The position numbers were made by a program, and so were the translations under genes. The notes beneath the pieces were generated by a model. It saw nothing but the letters and a program-made list of their open reading frames with translations. It searched no databases and was not told the DNA's origin. Of a stretch of DNA of 64,000 nucleotides, positions 1 to 7,537 are shown in pieces (positions within the stretch are counted from its first letter, which is position 1; each line of letters opens with the position of its first letter). The DNA lies in contig NZ_JBHUJS010000002.1 in NCBI RefSeq assembly GCF_042683405.1, positions 434,001 to 498,000 of the forward strand, given 5' to 3'. Source of the DNA: Telluria sp042683405. GTDB taxonomy: Bacteria; Pseudomonadota; Gammaproteobacteria; Burkholderiales; Burkholderiaceae_D.

Positions 1-271
1 CGCGCACCAGGGTGACATCGCCATCGCGCGCGAGCACCTCCCGGCCGGCGCCGCACATGTGGAGGACCAGGCCGTCATAGTCCCCGGTCAGCAGGAGGTT
101 GCTGCCGCCGCCCAGCACCAGGCGCGGCATGGCGGACAGGGCAGGATCGGCGAAAACGGCACGCAGGTCGTCCGCGCTTTCTACCCGCAGGTAGTGGCGC
201 GCACGGGCATCGATACCGAAGGTGTTGAGCTGGCGGAGGGAGAAACTATGCTGGATCAAGGAAAGTTGCAT
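1..271 (-). CDS. murB: UDP-N-acetylenolpyruvoylglucosamine reductase, N-terminal part (partial at window edge)
   Basis: The gene runs off the left edge, so only about 90 N-terminal residues are visible. MurB reduces UDP-GlcNAc-enolpyruvate to UDP-MurNAc with FAD and NADPH in cytoplasmic peptidoglycan precursor synthesis. The translation from the ATG at 271 contains LRQLNTFGIDARARHY followed by LVLGGGSNLLLTGDYDG. This is the typical MurB start (NTF motif, then the FAD-binding GGGSN loop). It is divergent from yajQ, with about 106 bp between the two start codons. The identification rests on these N-terminal motifs only; the catalytic C-terminal part is outside the window. Confidence 0.88.
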   Translation of the reverse strand, partial: MQLSLIQHSFSLRQLNTFGIDARARHYLRVESADDLRAVFADPALSAMPRLVLGGGSNLLLTGDYDGLVLHMCGAGREVLARDGDVTLVR

Positions 272-377
272 GGGAGACCGTAAATTTTCGCTCAATTATA
301 GTGGGAACCCTCTAAATGTCGTCCGTTGTCGATTAAAATACCGGGATCGTCATTTTGGCAAGACAAAGGAATGAATT

Positions 378-863
378 ATGCCGTCGTTTGATGTTGTCTC
401 CGAAGCGGACATGGTCGAAGTGCGCAACGCCATCGACCAGACCAACAAGGAAATCACCACCCGTTTCGATTTCAAAGGCAGCGACGCGCGCGTCGAGCAG
501 AAGGAAAACGACCTGACCGCCTACGCGGACTCGGAGTTCCAGCTCACCCAGGTCAAGGATGTCATGACCAACAAGCTGGCCAAGCGCAAGGTCGATGTGC
601 GCTTCCTCGACGAGGGCAAGGTCGAAAAAATCGGTGGCGACAAGGTCAAGCAGGTCATCAAGATCAAGAACGGGATCGAGGGCGACACCGCCAAGAAGAT
701 CGTCCGCGTGATCAAGGACAGCAAGATGAAAGTGCAGGCAAGCATCCAGGGCGACGCGGTGCGCGTGCAGGGTGCCAAGCGCGACGACCTGCAGGCAGCG
801 ATGCAGTTGCTGCGCAAGGAAGTTCCGGACACGCCGCTGGAATTCAACAATTTCCGCGACTAA
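378..863 (+). CDS. yajQ: YajQ family nucleotide-binding protein
   Basis: This 161-residue cytoplasmic protein has the family's full length. It begins MPSFDVVSEADMVEVRNA and ends PLEFNNFRD, both highly characteristic of YajQ. The family has two ferredoxin-like domains; members have been reported to bind nucleotides, RNA and, in Xanthomonas, cyclic di-GMP. The start at 378 has an AAAGGA ribosome-binding site seven bases upstream. The next gene starts 32 bp downstream on the same strand and may be co-transcribed. The c-di-GMP role is known only for some relatives. It is worth noting because a large GGDEF-EAL protein is encoded further along. Confidence 0.92.
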   Translation: MPSFDVVSEADMVEVRNAIDQTNKEITTRFDFKGSDARVEQKENDLTAYADSEFQLTQVKDVMTNKLAKRKVDVRFLDEGKVEKIGGDKVKQVIKIKNGIEGDTAKKIVRVIKDSKMKVQASIQGDAVRVQGAKRDDLQAAMQLLRKEVPDTPLEFNNFRD

Positions 864-895
864 GGTCCGGCAGCAAACAGCAACAAAGGATTTGA

Positions 896-2161
896 ATGAA
901 ATGCGTTGACGATTTCCGCCTGAAGCTGGGCGGCAAGGAATATGTGCCGATCATGATCGGCGGCATGGGTGTAGATATCTCGACCTCCGAGCTGGCGCTG
1001 GAAGCGGCGCGCCTGGGCGGCATCGGCCACATTTCCGATGCCATGGTGCCCGACGTGTCGGACCGCAAGTTCGACACGACGTTCGTGAAGGACAAGACCA
1101 AGACCTACAAGTTCAATATCAACAATATGGACAAGTCGGTGGTCAAGTTCGACCTCGAACGCCTGGCCGAAGCGACCCGCCTGCACGTGGGCTCGACCAT
1201 GCAGGCCAAGCAGGGCAACGGCCTGATCTTCGTGAACTGCATGGAAAAGCTGACCATGAACGCGCCGCGCGAGACGCTGCAGACGCGCATGTCGGCGGCC
1301 CTGGACGCGGGCATCGACGGCATCACCATGTCGGCCGGCCTGCACCTCGGTTCGTTCGCGCTGATCGCCGACCATCCGCGCTTCCGCGACGCCTTCCTGG
1401 GCATCATCGTGTCCTCGGTGCGCGCGCTGCAGCTGTTCCTGCGCAAGGTTTCCAAGCTCAACCGCCTGCCCGACTACATCATCGTCGAAGGCCCGCTCGC
1501 AGGCGGCCACCTCGGCTTCGGCATGGAAGACTGGAAGGACTACGACCTGCACACCATCATGGACGAGATCCACGCGTTCATGAAGGCCGAGCAGCTGGAC
1601 ATTCCGCTGATCGCCGCGGGCGGCATCTTTACCGGCAGCGACGCCGTGAGCTTCCTGGAAAAAGGCGCGGGCGGCGTACAGGTGGCGACCCGTTTCACCG
1701 TGACGCACGAATGCGGCCTGCCGGCCGACGTGAAGCAGGAATACTTCAAGGCAAGCGAAGAGGACATCATCGTCAACGGCGTCTCGCCGACGGGCTATCC
1801 GATGCGCATGCTGAAGAACACGCCTGCGATCGGTTCGGGCATCCGTCCGGGCTGCGAGTCGTATGGCTACCTGCTGGACGCGACCGGCAACTGTTCCTAC
1901 ATCAACTCGTACAACCGCGAGGTGCTGGCCAATCCGGACGCCAAGCAGGTAGTGGTGATGGACAAGACTTGCCTGTGCACGCACATGCGCAACTTCAATT
2001 GCTGGACCTGCGGCCACTACACCTACAAGCTGAAGGACACCACGCACAAGCGCGCGGACGGCACTTACCAGGTTCTGTCTGCCGAGCACGTGTTCAAGGA
2101 CTACCAGTTCAGCGTCAACAACGAAATCGCGCTGCCCGAGCGCGAAGAAGCCGCCGCCTGA
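896..2161 (+). CDS. Nitronate monooxygenase-family flavoprotein with cysteine-rich C-terminus
   Basis: A 421-residue TIM-barrel flavoprotein of the nitronate monooxygenase/2-nitropropane dioxygenase family. Visible signatures are PIMIGGMGVDIS at the N-terminus, VEGPLAGGHLGFG in the middle, IAAGGIFTGSDA and GAGGVQVATRF (FMN phosphate-binding region). The family oxidises alkyl nitronates with FMN, but many members have other or unknown substrates. This protein is longer than the usual 320-380 residues. It carries a C-terminal cluster with cysteines spaced CLC, then NCWTC near residues 359-376, which is not part of the standard fold. The start at 896 follows AAAGG. The substrate cannot be read from the sequence, so a specific enzyme name would be a guess. 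Confidence 0.8.
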   Translation: MKCVDDFRLKLGGKEYVPIMIGGMGVDISTSELALEAARLGGIGHISDAMVPDVSDRKFDTTFVKDKTKTYKFNINNMDKSVVKFDLERLAEATRLHVGSTMQAKQGNGLIFVNCMEKLTMNAPRETLQTRMSAALDAGIDGITMSAGLHLGSFALIADHPRFRDAFLGIIVSSVRALQLFLRKVSKLNRLPDYIIVEGPLAGGHLGFGMEDWKDYDLHTIMDEIHAFMKAEQLDIPLIAAGGIFTGSDAVSFLEKGAGGVQVATRFTVTHECGLPADVKQEYFKASEEDIIVNGVSPTGYPMRMLKNTPAIGSGIRPGCESYGYLLDATGNCSYINSYNREVLANPDAKQVVVMDKTCLCTHMRNFNCWTCGHYTYKLKDTTHKRADGTYQVLSAEHVFKDYQFSVNNEIALPEREEAAA

Positions 2162-2601
2162 CCAGGCGCGGCGTTCCCGCTGGACCTGCCCCGGCCATTC
2201 GGCCGGGGACGTCCGCGCGGGGCCATCACATCATTCCATTTCCCAATAAAATCTGCACCAGCCCAAGCGCTGGAACCGCAGACAATTTCCAACAGTCTCG
2301 GCATTTCCGCGACACAACACTTTAAGAAGAGCTATGCTGAATTACCCCTTTCGGAGTAATCAACATGAACTCGCCGCACGCCGCACCGTCCCCGCCTTCC
2401 CCTAGCAGTTTCCCCCATTTTTTCCACCCGACTATCCGCTGCAATCCCGGCTATTGCCTACGGCTAAGTCAATCCAGGTTCGCTTCCTGACATCGCGCAG
2501 GCCGAGGTCCCACGCGCTGAGTAGCATTCCCAGAAGCCGTTATTTTCCGCGCCAGAATCAGGGCGCCATTTATTTCAAGATACCAAGCCGGAGCATCAAT
2601 C
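2162..2601. other. 440-bp intergenic region
   Basis: There is no convincing gene here. A GC-rich hairpin (CCCCGGCC / GGCCGGGG, 2189-2208, 4-nt loop) lies just after the upstream stop codon. It has no T-run, so it is at best an atypical terminator. An imperfect inverted repeat (ATTACC / GGAGTAAT, about 2341-2360) precedes a 41-codon reading frame at 2365-2490. That frame has a GGAG upstream but no recognisable protein character. The promoter of the following PEP-CTERM gene should lie in the 3' half; I see no confident -35/-10 pair. Confidence 0.5.
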
Positions 2602-3471
2602 ATGACCCCACACCGCGCCCAGCGAACCGCCAGCATTGCCGCCCTTCTCGCCTTCAGCCTTGCGCTACTTGTTCCGCATCAAGCCTATGCACAGGCAACG
2701 GGGCGAACGACCGTGGGTGCACTCACCTACACGCTGGTCGACCTCGACCCGCTCGACGGGATCACTCCCTCGTTGCAGTTCAAGCCAATGCCCTATGTTC
2801 CGGCGCCCGGACAGGAGATCGAAGGCCCACGCGTCAGCACCATGTACAGCGATGGCGACGCGTTCCAACACGTGGAGCGCTTCGGCACGGGCACCGGGGT
2901 GCTGGGCCAGGGCTTCGCGCGCGATGACAACCTGTCCATTACCGGCGTGCTGAGCGGCCGCGGCGATGCCCTGTCGCACCAGATCGAGATCAACGCGTTC
3001 GCACAGACCGACGGCAGCACCGTGCGCTCCGGGACGTCCAGCGTGTACACGGGAAGGCTGGAGTTCGACCTCTCGCCGAACACGGCGGTGGTGTTCGACC
3101 TGACGGTGGATGTCGAGGGCAACCTGGTGCATGGGCCGGAACTGCACGAGTTCTACCAGTCGGCCGTGACCTTGTACCTCGCGATCGGCAACTCGCCGTT
3201 TCCTGGATTCGACAGCCAGTACCGGCAGTACACGGCAAACACCTTGCCGGAGTTCGGCGGACAGCGCAGCCTCGACATCACGGAAATGCTCAGTGTGTCG
3301 TACCAGAACCTTGGACCGAACACCGTGAGCGGATTTACCTCCTTCGACGCATGGGGCCAGGCGTACGCCGGCCCGCTGCCCCCACCGATTCCCGAGCCGC
3401 GGATGCTGCCCATGCTGGCGGCGGGCCTGTTCATCGTCGGCTGGTGGTCGCGCCGCCGCCGGCCATCCTGA
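2602..3471 (+). CDS. PEP-CTERM sorting domain protein
   Basis: An exported protein of 289 residues. It has an N-terminal Sec signal peptide (hydrophobic stretch about residues 12-28, then AYA-QA). The C-terminus shows the three-part PEP-CTERM tag: IPEPRM motif, hydrophobic helix (LPMLAAGLFIVGWW) and a basic end (SRRRRPS). Such proteins are processed by an exosortase and are associated with exopolysaccharide and biofilm in Gram-negatives. The middle (about 35-260) looks like a beta-rich extracellular domain and matches nothing I recognise. A GGAG lies upstream of the ATG at 2602. It is a single gene closed by a strong terminator. No exosortase is in the window. Confidence 0.82.
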   Translation: MTPHRAQRTASIAALLAFSLALLVPHQAYAQATGRTTVGALTYTLVDLDPLDGITPSLQFKPMPYVPAPGQEIEGPRVSTMYSDGDAFQHVERFGTGTGVLGQGFARDDNLSITGVLSGRGDALSHQIEINAFAQTDGSTVRSGTSSVYTGRLEFDLSPNTAVVFDLTVDVEGNLVHGPELHEFYQSAVTLYLAIGNSPFPGFDSQYRQYTANTLPEFGGQRSLDITEMLSVSYQNLGPNTVSGFTSFDAWGQAYAGPLPPPIPEPRMLPMLAAGLFIVGWWSRRRRPS

Positions 3472-3493
3472 CCGGCCGTAAGGAGCACACCAG

Positions 3494-3518
3494 GCACATC
3501 CCAGGATGTGCTTTTTTT
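3494..3518 (+). terminator. Rho-independent terminator after the PEP-CTERM gene
   Basis: A six-base perfect stem GCACAT / ATGTGC with a six-base loop is followed directly by seven T residues. It lies 22 bp after the stop codon. Confidence 0.8.
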
Positions 3519-3725
3519 ATTCCTGTGCGGTTTTTCGCCACTATCCTGCAGCGCAGGCCGCGATTCCGACAGGCTGTCGCAATCGGCTGGCCCGGGTTCG
3601 GGCACCGCGCTACAGTTGCATCGTCCCAACAGTAGTGTCATTGTTATTATCTTTTCTACGAGCAATCGCAGCGCTGGCCTTACACTCGCCGATTGCACTG
3701 CTGAAGAAACGGAAATCGAAACATC

Positions 3726-4961
3726 ATGGAACAAGGGCGCACACATCTCTCGACAGTAGGCTCGATCCTGGCCTGGCTCCACCGCGCCTTCGACGCCGTG
3801 GCCACCTGGGTCACCCAGCTGTCGTGGTGGAAGTTCCTGCTGTTCGCATCGCTGTCGCTGATCGCGGCGACCATCCTGCAGGACGAACTGTTCTCCGGTC
3901 CGGTCGAAGAAATCGTCGTGCATGACGAGCGCAACGGGCGCGGCCGTCCGGAAACGCAGATCATGATCGACGACCGCGGCATCCACTTCAATCCCGGCAA
4001 GCAACGCGCGCCCGGAGCGCCGGCCGCCGAAGCGCCGGCCGCCGAGGCGCCGCCCGAGTTGCCGGAAGTCCCGGTAGCGCCCGTCGCGCCGCGGCCGGGC
4101 GCGGCCGGCGACGTCCACATTCCCCTGCCGCCGCAGATCGGCGAAGAGCTCTCGATCGCGATCGAACAGGCGGTCGAGGACGCTGCCGAGCAGAAGGTCA
4201 CCCGCTACCACAAGCAGGCGTCGACCTGGTTCCGCAGCTTCGTCCTGCTGCTGCTGATCGCGCTGTTTGCCACCAAGGCGCTGGTGGGCGGCAAGAAGCG
4301 CGCCGAACTGCAAAGCCGCGAGGCCACCGAAGCGGCAGAACGCGAGTCGATGCACCGCCAGCTGTCCGAGGCCAAGATGCAGATGATGCAGGCGCAGGTC
4401 GAGCCGCACTTCCTGTTCAACACGCTCGCCTCCGTCGAGCACCTGATCGAAACCGACCCGCCGCGCGCTTCGGCCATGCAGCGCAGCCTGATCCAGTACC
4501 TGCGCGCCGTGCTGCCGCAGATGCGCGACAACAACGTGGTTACCAACCTGGGACGCGAGGCCGACATGGTGCGCGCCTACCTGAACCTGCTGAAGATGCG
4601 GATGGAAGAGCGCCTCACCGTCAGCATGGAAGTGCCGGAATACCTGCGCAGCGCGGCGTTCCCGCCGATGATGCTGCAATCGCTGGTGGAAAACGCAATC
4701 AAGCACGGCCTGGAATGCAAGCCGGAAGGCGGCACCCTGCGCATCTTTGCCGACGTGGTGGGCGAGCGCCTGCGCGTGATCGTCAGCGACAACGGTGTCG
4801 GCTTCGGCATGGTGCCGAGCACGGGCACCGGAACGGGGCTCACCAACATCCGCGAGCGCCTGAAAATGCTGTTCGGCGAGCGCGCCACGCTGCGCATCGG
4901 CCCCAACGAGCCGACCGGCGTCGTGGCCACCATCGAAGTGCCTTACCAGCCGGCGAAATAG
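3726..4961 (+). CDS. LytS/YehU-type sensor histidine kinase
   Basis: This 411-residue membrane kinase pairs with the LytTR regulator just downstream. The layout is a membrane helix at about 35-51, a periplasmic segment of about 115 residues containing a proline/alanine-rich linker (about 95-125), and a second helix at 170-187. A short coiled linker leads to the His_kinase domain, with the phospho-acceptor histidine in QVEPHFLFNTL (about H228). The ATPase domain has the N box (SLVENAIKHGLE) and glycine motifs (DNGVGFGM, GTGTGLTNIRERL). The family phosphorylates LytTR regulators in cell-surface or nutrient sensing. The signal is unknown; the periplasmic domain matches no sensor fold I recognise. 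Confidence 0.9.
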   Translation: MEQGRTHLSTVGSILAWLHRAFDAVATWVTQLSWWKFLLFASLSLIAATILQDELFSGPVEEIVVHDERNGRGRPETQIMIDDRGIHFNPGKQRAPGAPAAEAPAAEAPPELPEVPVAPVAPRPGAAGDVHIPLPPQIGEELSIAIEQAVEDAAEQKVTRYHKQASTWFRSFVLLLLIALFATKALVGGKKRAELQSREATEAAERESMHRQLSEAKMQMMQAQVEPHFLFNTLASVEHLIETDPPRASAMQRSLIQYLRAVLPQMRDNNVVTNLGREADMVRAYLNLLKMRMEERLTVSMEVPEYLRSAAFPPMMLQSLVENAIKHGLECKPEGGTLRIFADVVGERLRVIVSDNGVGFGMVPSTGTGTGLTNIRERLKMLFGERATLRIGPNEPTGVVATIEVPYQPAK

Positions 4962-5044
4962 CCTGGGCGACGGCGGCCCCGCTTATTGCCTATTCGGGCA
5001 AATCGTTGAATAATGACCTACCCAAAATTACAACAAGCACCATC

Positions 5045-5809
5045 ATGCCGACCGCAATCATTGCTGATGACGAAAGACTGATGCGCGACCAGCTGCGCAT
5101 GCGCTTGAACCAGGTGTGGCCGGAACTCGAGATCGTCGGGGAAGCCAAGAACGGCGAAGAAGCCGTCGACCTGGTCCGCGAGCTCAAGCCCGACCTCACC
5201 TTCCTCGATATCCGCATGCCGGGCAAGACCGGCATGGAGGCCGCGCGCGACATCGGCAGCGCCAGCAATATCGTGTTCGTGACCGCCTACGACCAGTATG
5301 CGGTGGAAGCGTTCGAACGCGGCGCCATCGACTACGTGCTGAAACCGCCCGAGCCCGAGCGCCTGGGCGTGACCGTGGAACGCCTGAAGGAGCGCCTGGC
5401 CGCACCGAAGGCTGCCTCCGCCGCGCCGGACGTCACGGCCATCCTGTCGCAACTGGCCGAGAAGATCGCCGCCCCGAAACCGAAACACCTGCAATGGATC
5501 CAGGCCAGCATCGGCTCGGACCTGCGCATGATTCCGGTCGAGGAGATCCTGTTCTTCCGCTCCGACGAAAAATACACCTGCGTTCAGACCGAGAAGTTCG
5601 AGGCGCTGATCCGCAAGCCGGTGCGCGACCTGGCCGATGAGCTCGACCCCTCGCTGTTCTGGCAGATCCACCGCGCCACGCTGGTCAACGTGAACGCCAT
5701 CGAAGGCGTGACGCGCGACCTGCGCGGCCGTCACCTGGTCATGGTCAAGGGCCGCCCGGAGAAGCTCGAAGTCAGCCGCAGCTTCCTGCACCTGTTCAAG
5801 CAGATGTAA
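5045..5809 (+). CDS. LytTR-family response regulator
   Basis: A 254-residue transcriptional regulator. It has a receiver domain (residues 1-120, phospho-acceptor D55 in FLDIRMPG, acidic pair ADDE at the N-terminus, conserved lysine in YVLKPP). A variable linker leads to a LytTR DNA-binding domain (about 150-254: IPVEEILFFRSDEKYTCV, then SLFWQIHRATLVNVNAI). The ATG at 5045 was chosen because the receiver fold begins immediately with MPTAIIADDE. It lies 83 bp downstream of the kinase stop and very likely forms one two-component system with it. The last 131 bp of coding sequence plus 17 bp beyond are duplicated directly downstream (5856-6003). Confidence 0.92.
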   Translation: MPTAIIADDERLMRDQLRMRLNQVWPELEIVGEAKNGEEAVDLVRELKPDLTFLDIRMPGKTGMEAARDIGSASNIVFVTAYDQYAVEAFERGAIDYVLKPPEPERLGVTVERLKERLAAPKAASAAPDVTAILSQLAEKIAAPKPKHLQWIQASIGSDLRMIPVEEILFFRSDEKYTCVQTEKFEALIRKPVRDLADELDPSLFWQIHRATLVNVNAIEGVTRDLRGRHLVMVKGRPEKLEVSRSFLHLFKQM

Positions 5810-6003
5810 CGCCCCGAAATGGGGACCGAAATGGGGACAGACCCCATTTTGGGCTCGCTGGTCAACGTGAACGCCATCGAAGGCGTGACGCGCGACCTGC
5901 GCGGCCGTCACCTGGTCATGGTCAAGGGCCGCCCGGAGAAGCTCGAAGTCAGCCGCAGCTTCCTGCACCTGTTCAAGCAGATGTAACGCCCCGAAATGGG
6001 GAC
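5679..6003 (+). repeat. 177-bp tandem duplication of the 3' end of the LytTR regulator gene
   Basis: Positions 5679-5826 (end of the regulator gene plus 17 bp) recur base-for-base at 5856-6003, offset 177 bp (59 codons). The copies are separated by 29 bp containing the palindromic repeat core. The second copy retains the reading frame and stop codon of the LytTR C-terminus but has no start. It would be read only by read-through, so it is a dead gene fragment. Confidence 0.93.
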
Positions 6004-6048
6004 AGACCCCATTTTCGAAATGGGGTCTGTCCCCATTTTGGGTTTCCC
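5810..6048. repeat. Nested palindromic GGGGACAGACCCC repeats
   Basis: Several copies of a sequence built on AAATGGGG-ACAGA-CCCCATTT occur here. The strongest structure is a perfect inverted repeat with 21-bp arms (5994-6014 and 6018-6038) and a 3-nt loop. Each arm is itself a palindrome. Further partial copies lie at 5815-5850. The same family recurs at 44271-44377. Confidence 0.85.
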
Positions 6049-6113
6049 CTCTTTGCTGCTCCGCAAGGCACTGCGGCTCCTGCCGGCGTAAGCTGGACTC
6101 CGGAGCCTCGACC

Positions 6114-6824
6114 ATGCCCAACACAGTCCATCAATTCCGAGTTGGCGGCCGCCGTGCCAGCGACGAGGTGTCACACGCCCAGCTGCGGCAGTTGTCCGCT
6201 GCCCTCCAGACCATTCGCGAACACGAGCGCACCCACATCGCGCGCGAACTGCACGACGATACGGCGCAGCTGCTGACCCTGCTGCGCATGGACCTGGCGC
6301 TGCTGATGCAGAACAAATCGCTGGCACCCGACGCGATCGACCTGATCGAAGGCATGGACAAGAACCTGATGGGCGCGATCACCTCGGTGCGGCGGATTGC
6401 GCGCAACCTGCGTCCGCGCGCGCTGGACGAAGGCGGCCTGTATTACGCGCTTCGCGCGCTCTGCACGGAGTTCAGCGAACGCAACGGCATCCGCTGCGGC
6501 TTTTTTGCCGATGAGGAGGAACTGCAGCTGGACGACGCCCTCAGCACGGCGGCCTACCGCATCGTGCAGGAGGGGCTGACCAATGTGGCGCGGCATGCCA
6601 AAGCGACCGAAGTGTCGGTCAGCGTGGGGCGATCCAATCATCACCTGCTGATTGGAATCGCCGACAACGGCAAGGGGATCGACCCGGTGGACATGGAAAA
6701 GCCCGAGTCGCTCGGGCTGGTGGGCATGCGCGAGCGGGTCTGGGCACTCGAGGGGGACATCAGCATCGGCCGCAACGAAGAGAGCGGGACGCGGATCGAT
6801 ATCTCCCTGCCGGTGCCGGGCTAA
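6114..6824 (+). CDS. NarL-family (HisKA_3) sensor histidine kinase, soluble, orphan
   Basis: This 236-residue cytoplasmic protein lacks membrane helices. It carries a HisKA_3 dimerisation region with the phospho-acceptor histidine in IARELHDDTAQLL (about H47). The ATPase domain follows (AYRIVQEGLTNVARHAKAT as N box, GIADNGKGI, SLGLVGMRERV). It resembles the kinase half of NarX/DegS-type proteins without a sensor module. No response regulator gene is adjacent, and the next gene is on the other strand. The input may therefore be a partner protein or a short N-terminal segment (residues 1-30). Start at ATG 6114, after the palindromic repeat region. Confidence 0.85.
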   Translation: MPNTVHQFRVGGRRASDEVSHAQLRQLSAALQTIREHERTHIARELHDDTAQLLTLLRMDLALLMQNKSLAPDAIDLIEGMDKNLMGAITSVRRIARNLRPRALDEGGLYYALRALCTEFSERNGIRCGFFADEEELQLDDALSTAAYRIVQEGLTNVARHAKATEVSVSVGRSNHHLLIGIADNGKGIDPVDMEKPESLGLVGMRERVWALEGDISIGRNEESGTRIDISLPVPG

Positions 6825-6855
6825 CCTGCGCGCGTCCCGCAACCCGCCGCGTCGC

Positions 6856-7503
6856 TTATTTCAGGCGGCCGGTGAGCATCCAGTAGTGGTCGAGGCGCTC
6901 GATGCGCACTTCGCGCACGTGCGAAGCGAAACGCTTGCGCAGGCTGCTGTCGGCCGGGTAGTTGCGCAGCACCTCGTAGCGCTTGCCCGACGGCGCGGTA
7001 AAGATCTGGAAGGTGTTGCCTTCCAGGTCGGTGCGCGCGATCGGCGGCGTCTGTTCTTCCATGAAGTTGTCGTCGACCAGGATCAGCAGCACGTCCTTGC
7101 CAAGCCTGGCGCGCAGCTGCTTCAGGTATTTTTCCTGGTCCTCGCGCTTGATATGCGACCACAGGAAGCCGGCGAAGCACGCCGTAAAGCGGCCAGCCAT
7201 GTCCGGCAGCGCGAACGCGTCGGCCTGCTGGAATTCCACGCTGGCGGCGTCGACCCGTTGGCGGGCCATCTCCAGCATCTCCGGGCTGGAGTCGATGGCG
7301 AGCACCGAATCGGCCGAGCACGCCAGCGTTTCGGTCCAGTAGCCGGTGCCGCAGCCCAGTTCCAGCACCTTGTGGTTGCTGACCAGCTCGGCGATGCGTT
7401 CGTGCAGTTCGTCCAGGTCATCCTGGCGGTCGGCATCCTCGTAGCGGCTGTCGTAGGTGGTGGCGATGTCCGCGTAGTAGGCGGCAAGCGTGTCTTGGTT
7501 CAT
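6856..7503 (-). CDS. Class I SAM-dependent methyltransferase
   Basis: A 215-residue cytoplasmic protein. Its Rossmann-like methyltransferase core has motif I (VLELGCGTGYW, about residues 47-57), an acidic residue ending strand 2 (VLAIDSSPEML) and FQQADAFALPD as the following conserved loop. The N-terminal YYADIATTYDSRYED is typical of small methyltransferases that act on small molecules. The substrate is not apparent. The gene sits alone, convergent with the orphan kinase and 33 bp from the cysB stop codon on the same strand. A minor read-through link to cysB is possible. Confidence 0.85.
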   Translation of the reverse strand: MNQDTLAAYYADIATTYDSRYEDADRQDDLDELHERIAELVSNHKVLELGCGTGYWTETLACSADSVLAIDSSPEMLEMARQRVDAASVEFQQADAFALPDMAGRFTACFAGFLWSHIKREDQEKYLKQLRARLGKDVLLILVDDNFMEEQTPPIARTDLEGNTFQIFTAPSGKRYEVLRNYPADSSLRKRFASHVREVRIERLDHYWMLTGRLK

Positions 7504-7524
7504 AGTTTCTGTTTAGGTGTCGCT

Positions 7525-7537
7525 GGGGACAGTCCCC
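7525..7537. repeat. GGGGAC-a-GTCCCC palindrome at the cysB stop codon
   Basis: A perfect palindrome of six-base arms with a one-base centre overlaps the last base of the cysB stop codon. It belongs to the same GGGGAC/GTCCCC theme seen at other gene ends in this window. Confidence 0.6.

Noticed and set aside
2365..2490. 41-codon reading frame with a GGAG upstream, before the PEP-CTERM gene
   Set aside because: The peptide is proline/serine-rich with no hydrophobic segment or family resemblance. The ribosome-binding site alone is not enough to call a gene.
5856..5986. Second copy of the LytTR C-terminus as a possible separate gene
   Set aside because: It has no start codon of its own and encodes only a fragment of the DNA-binding domain; listed as a duplication instead.
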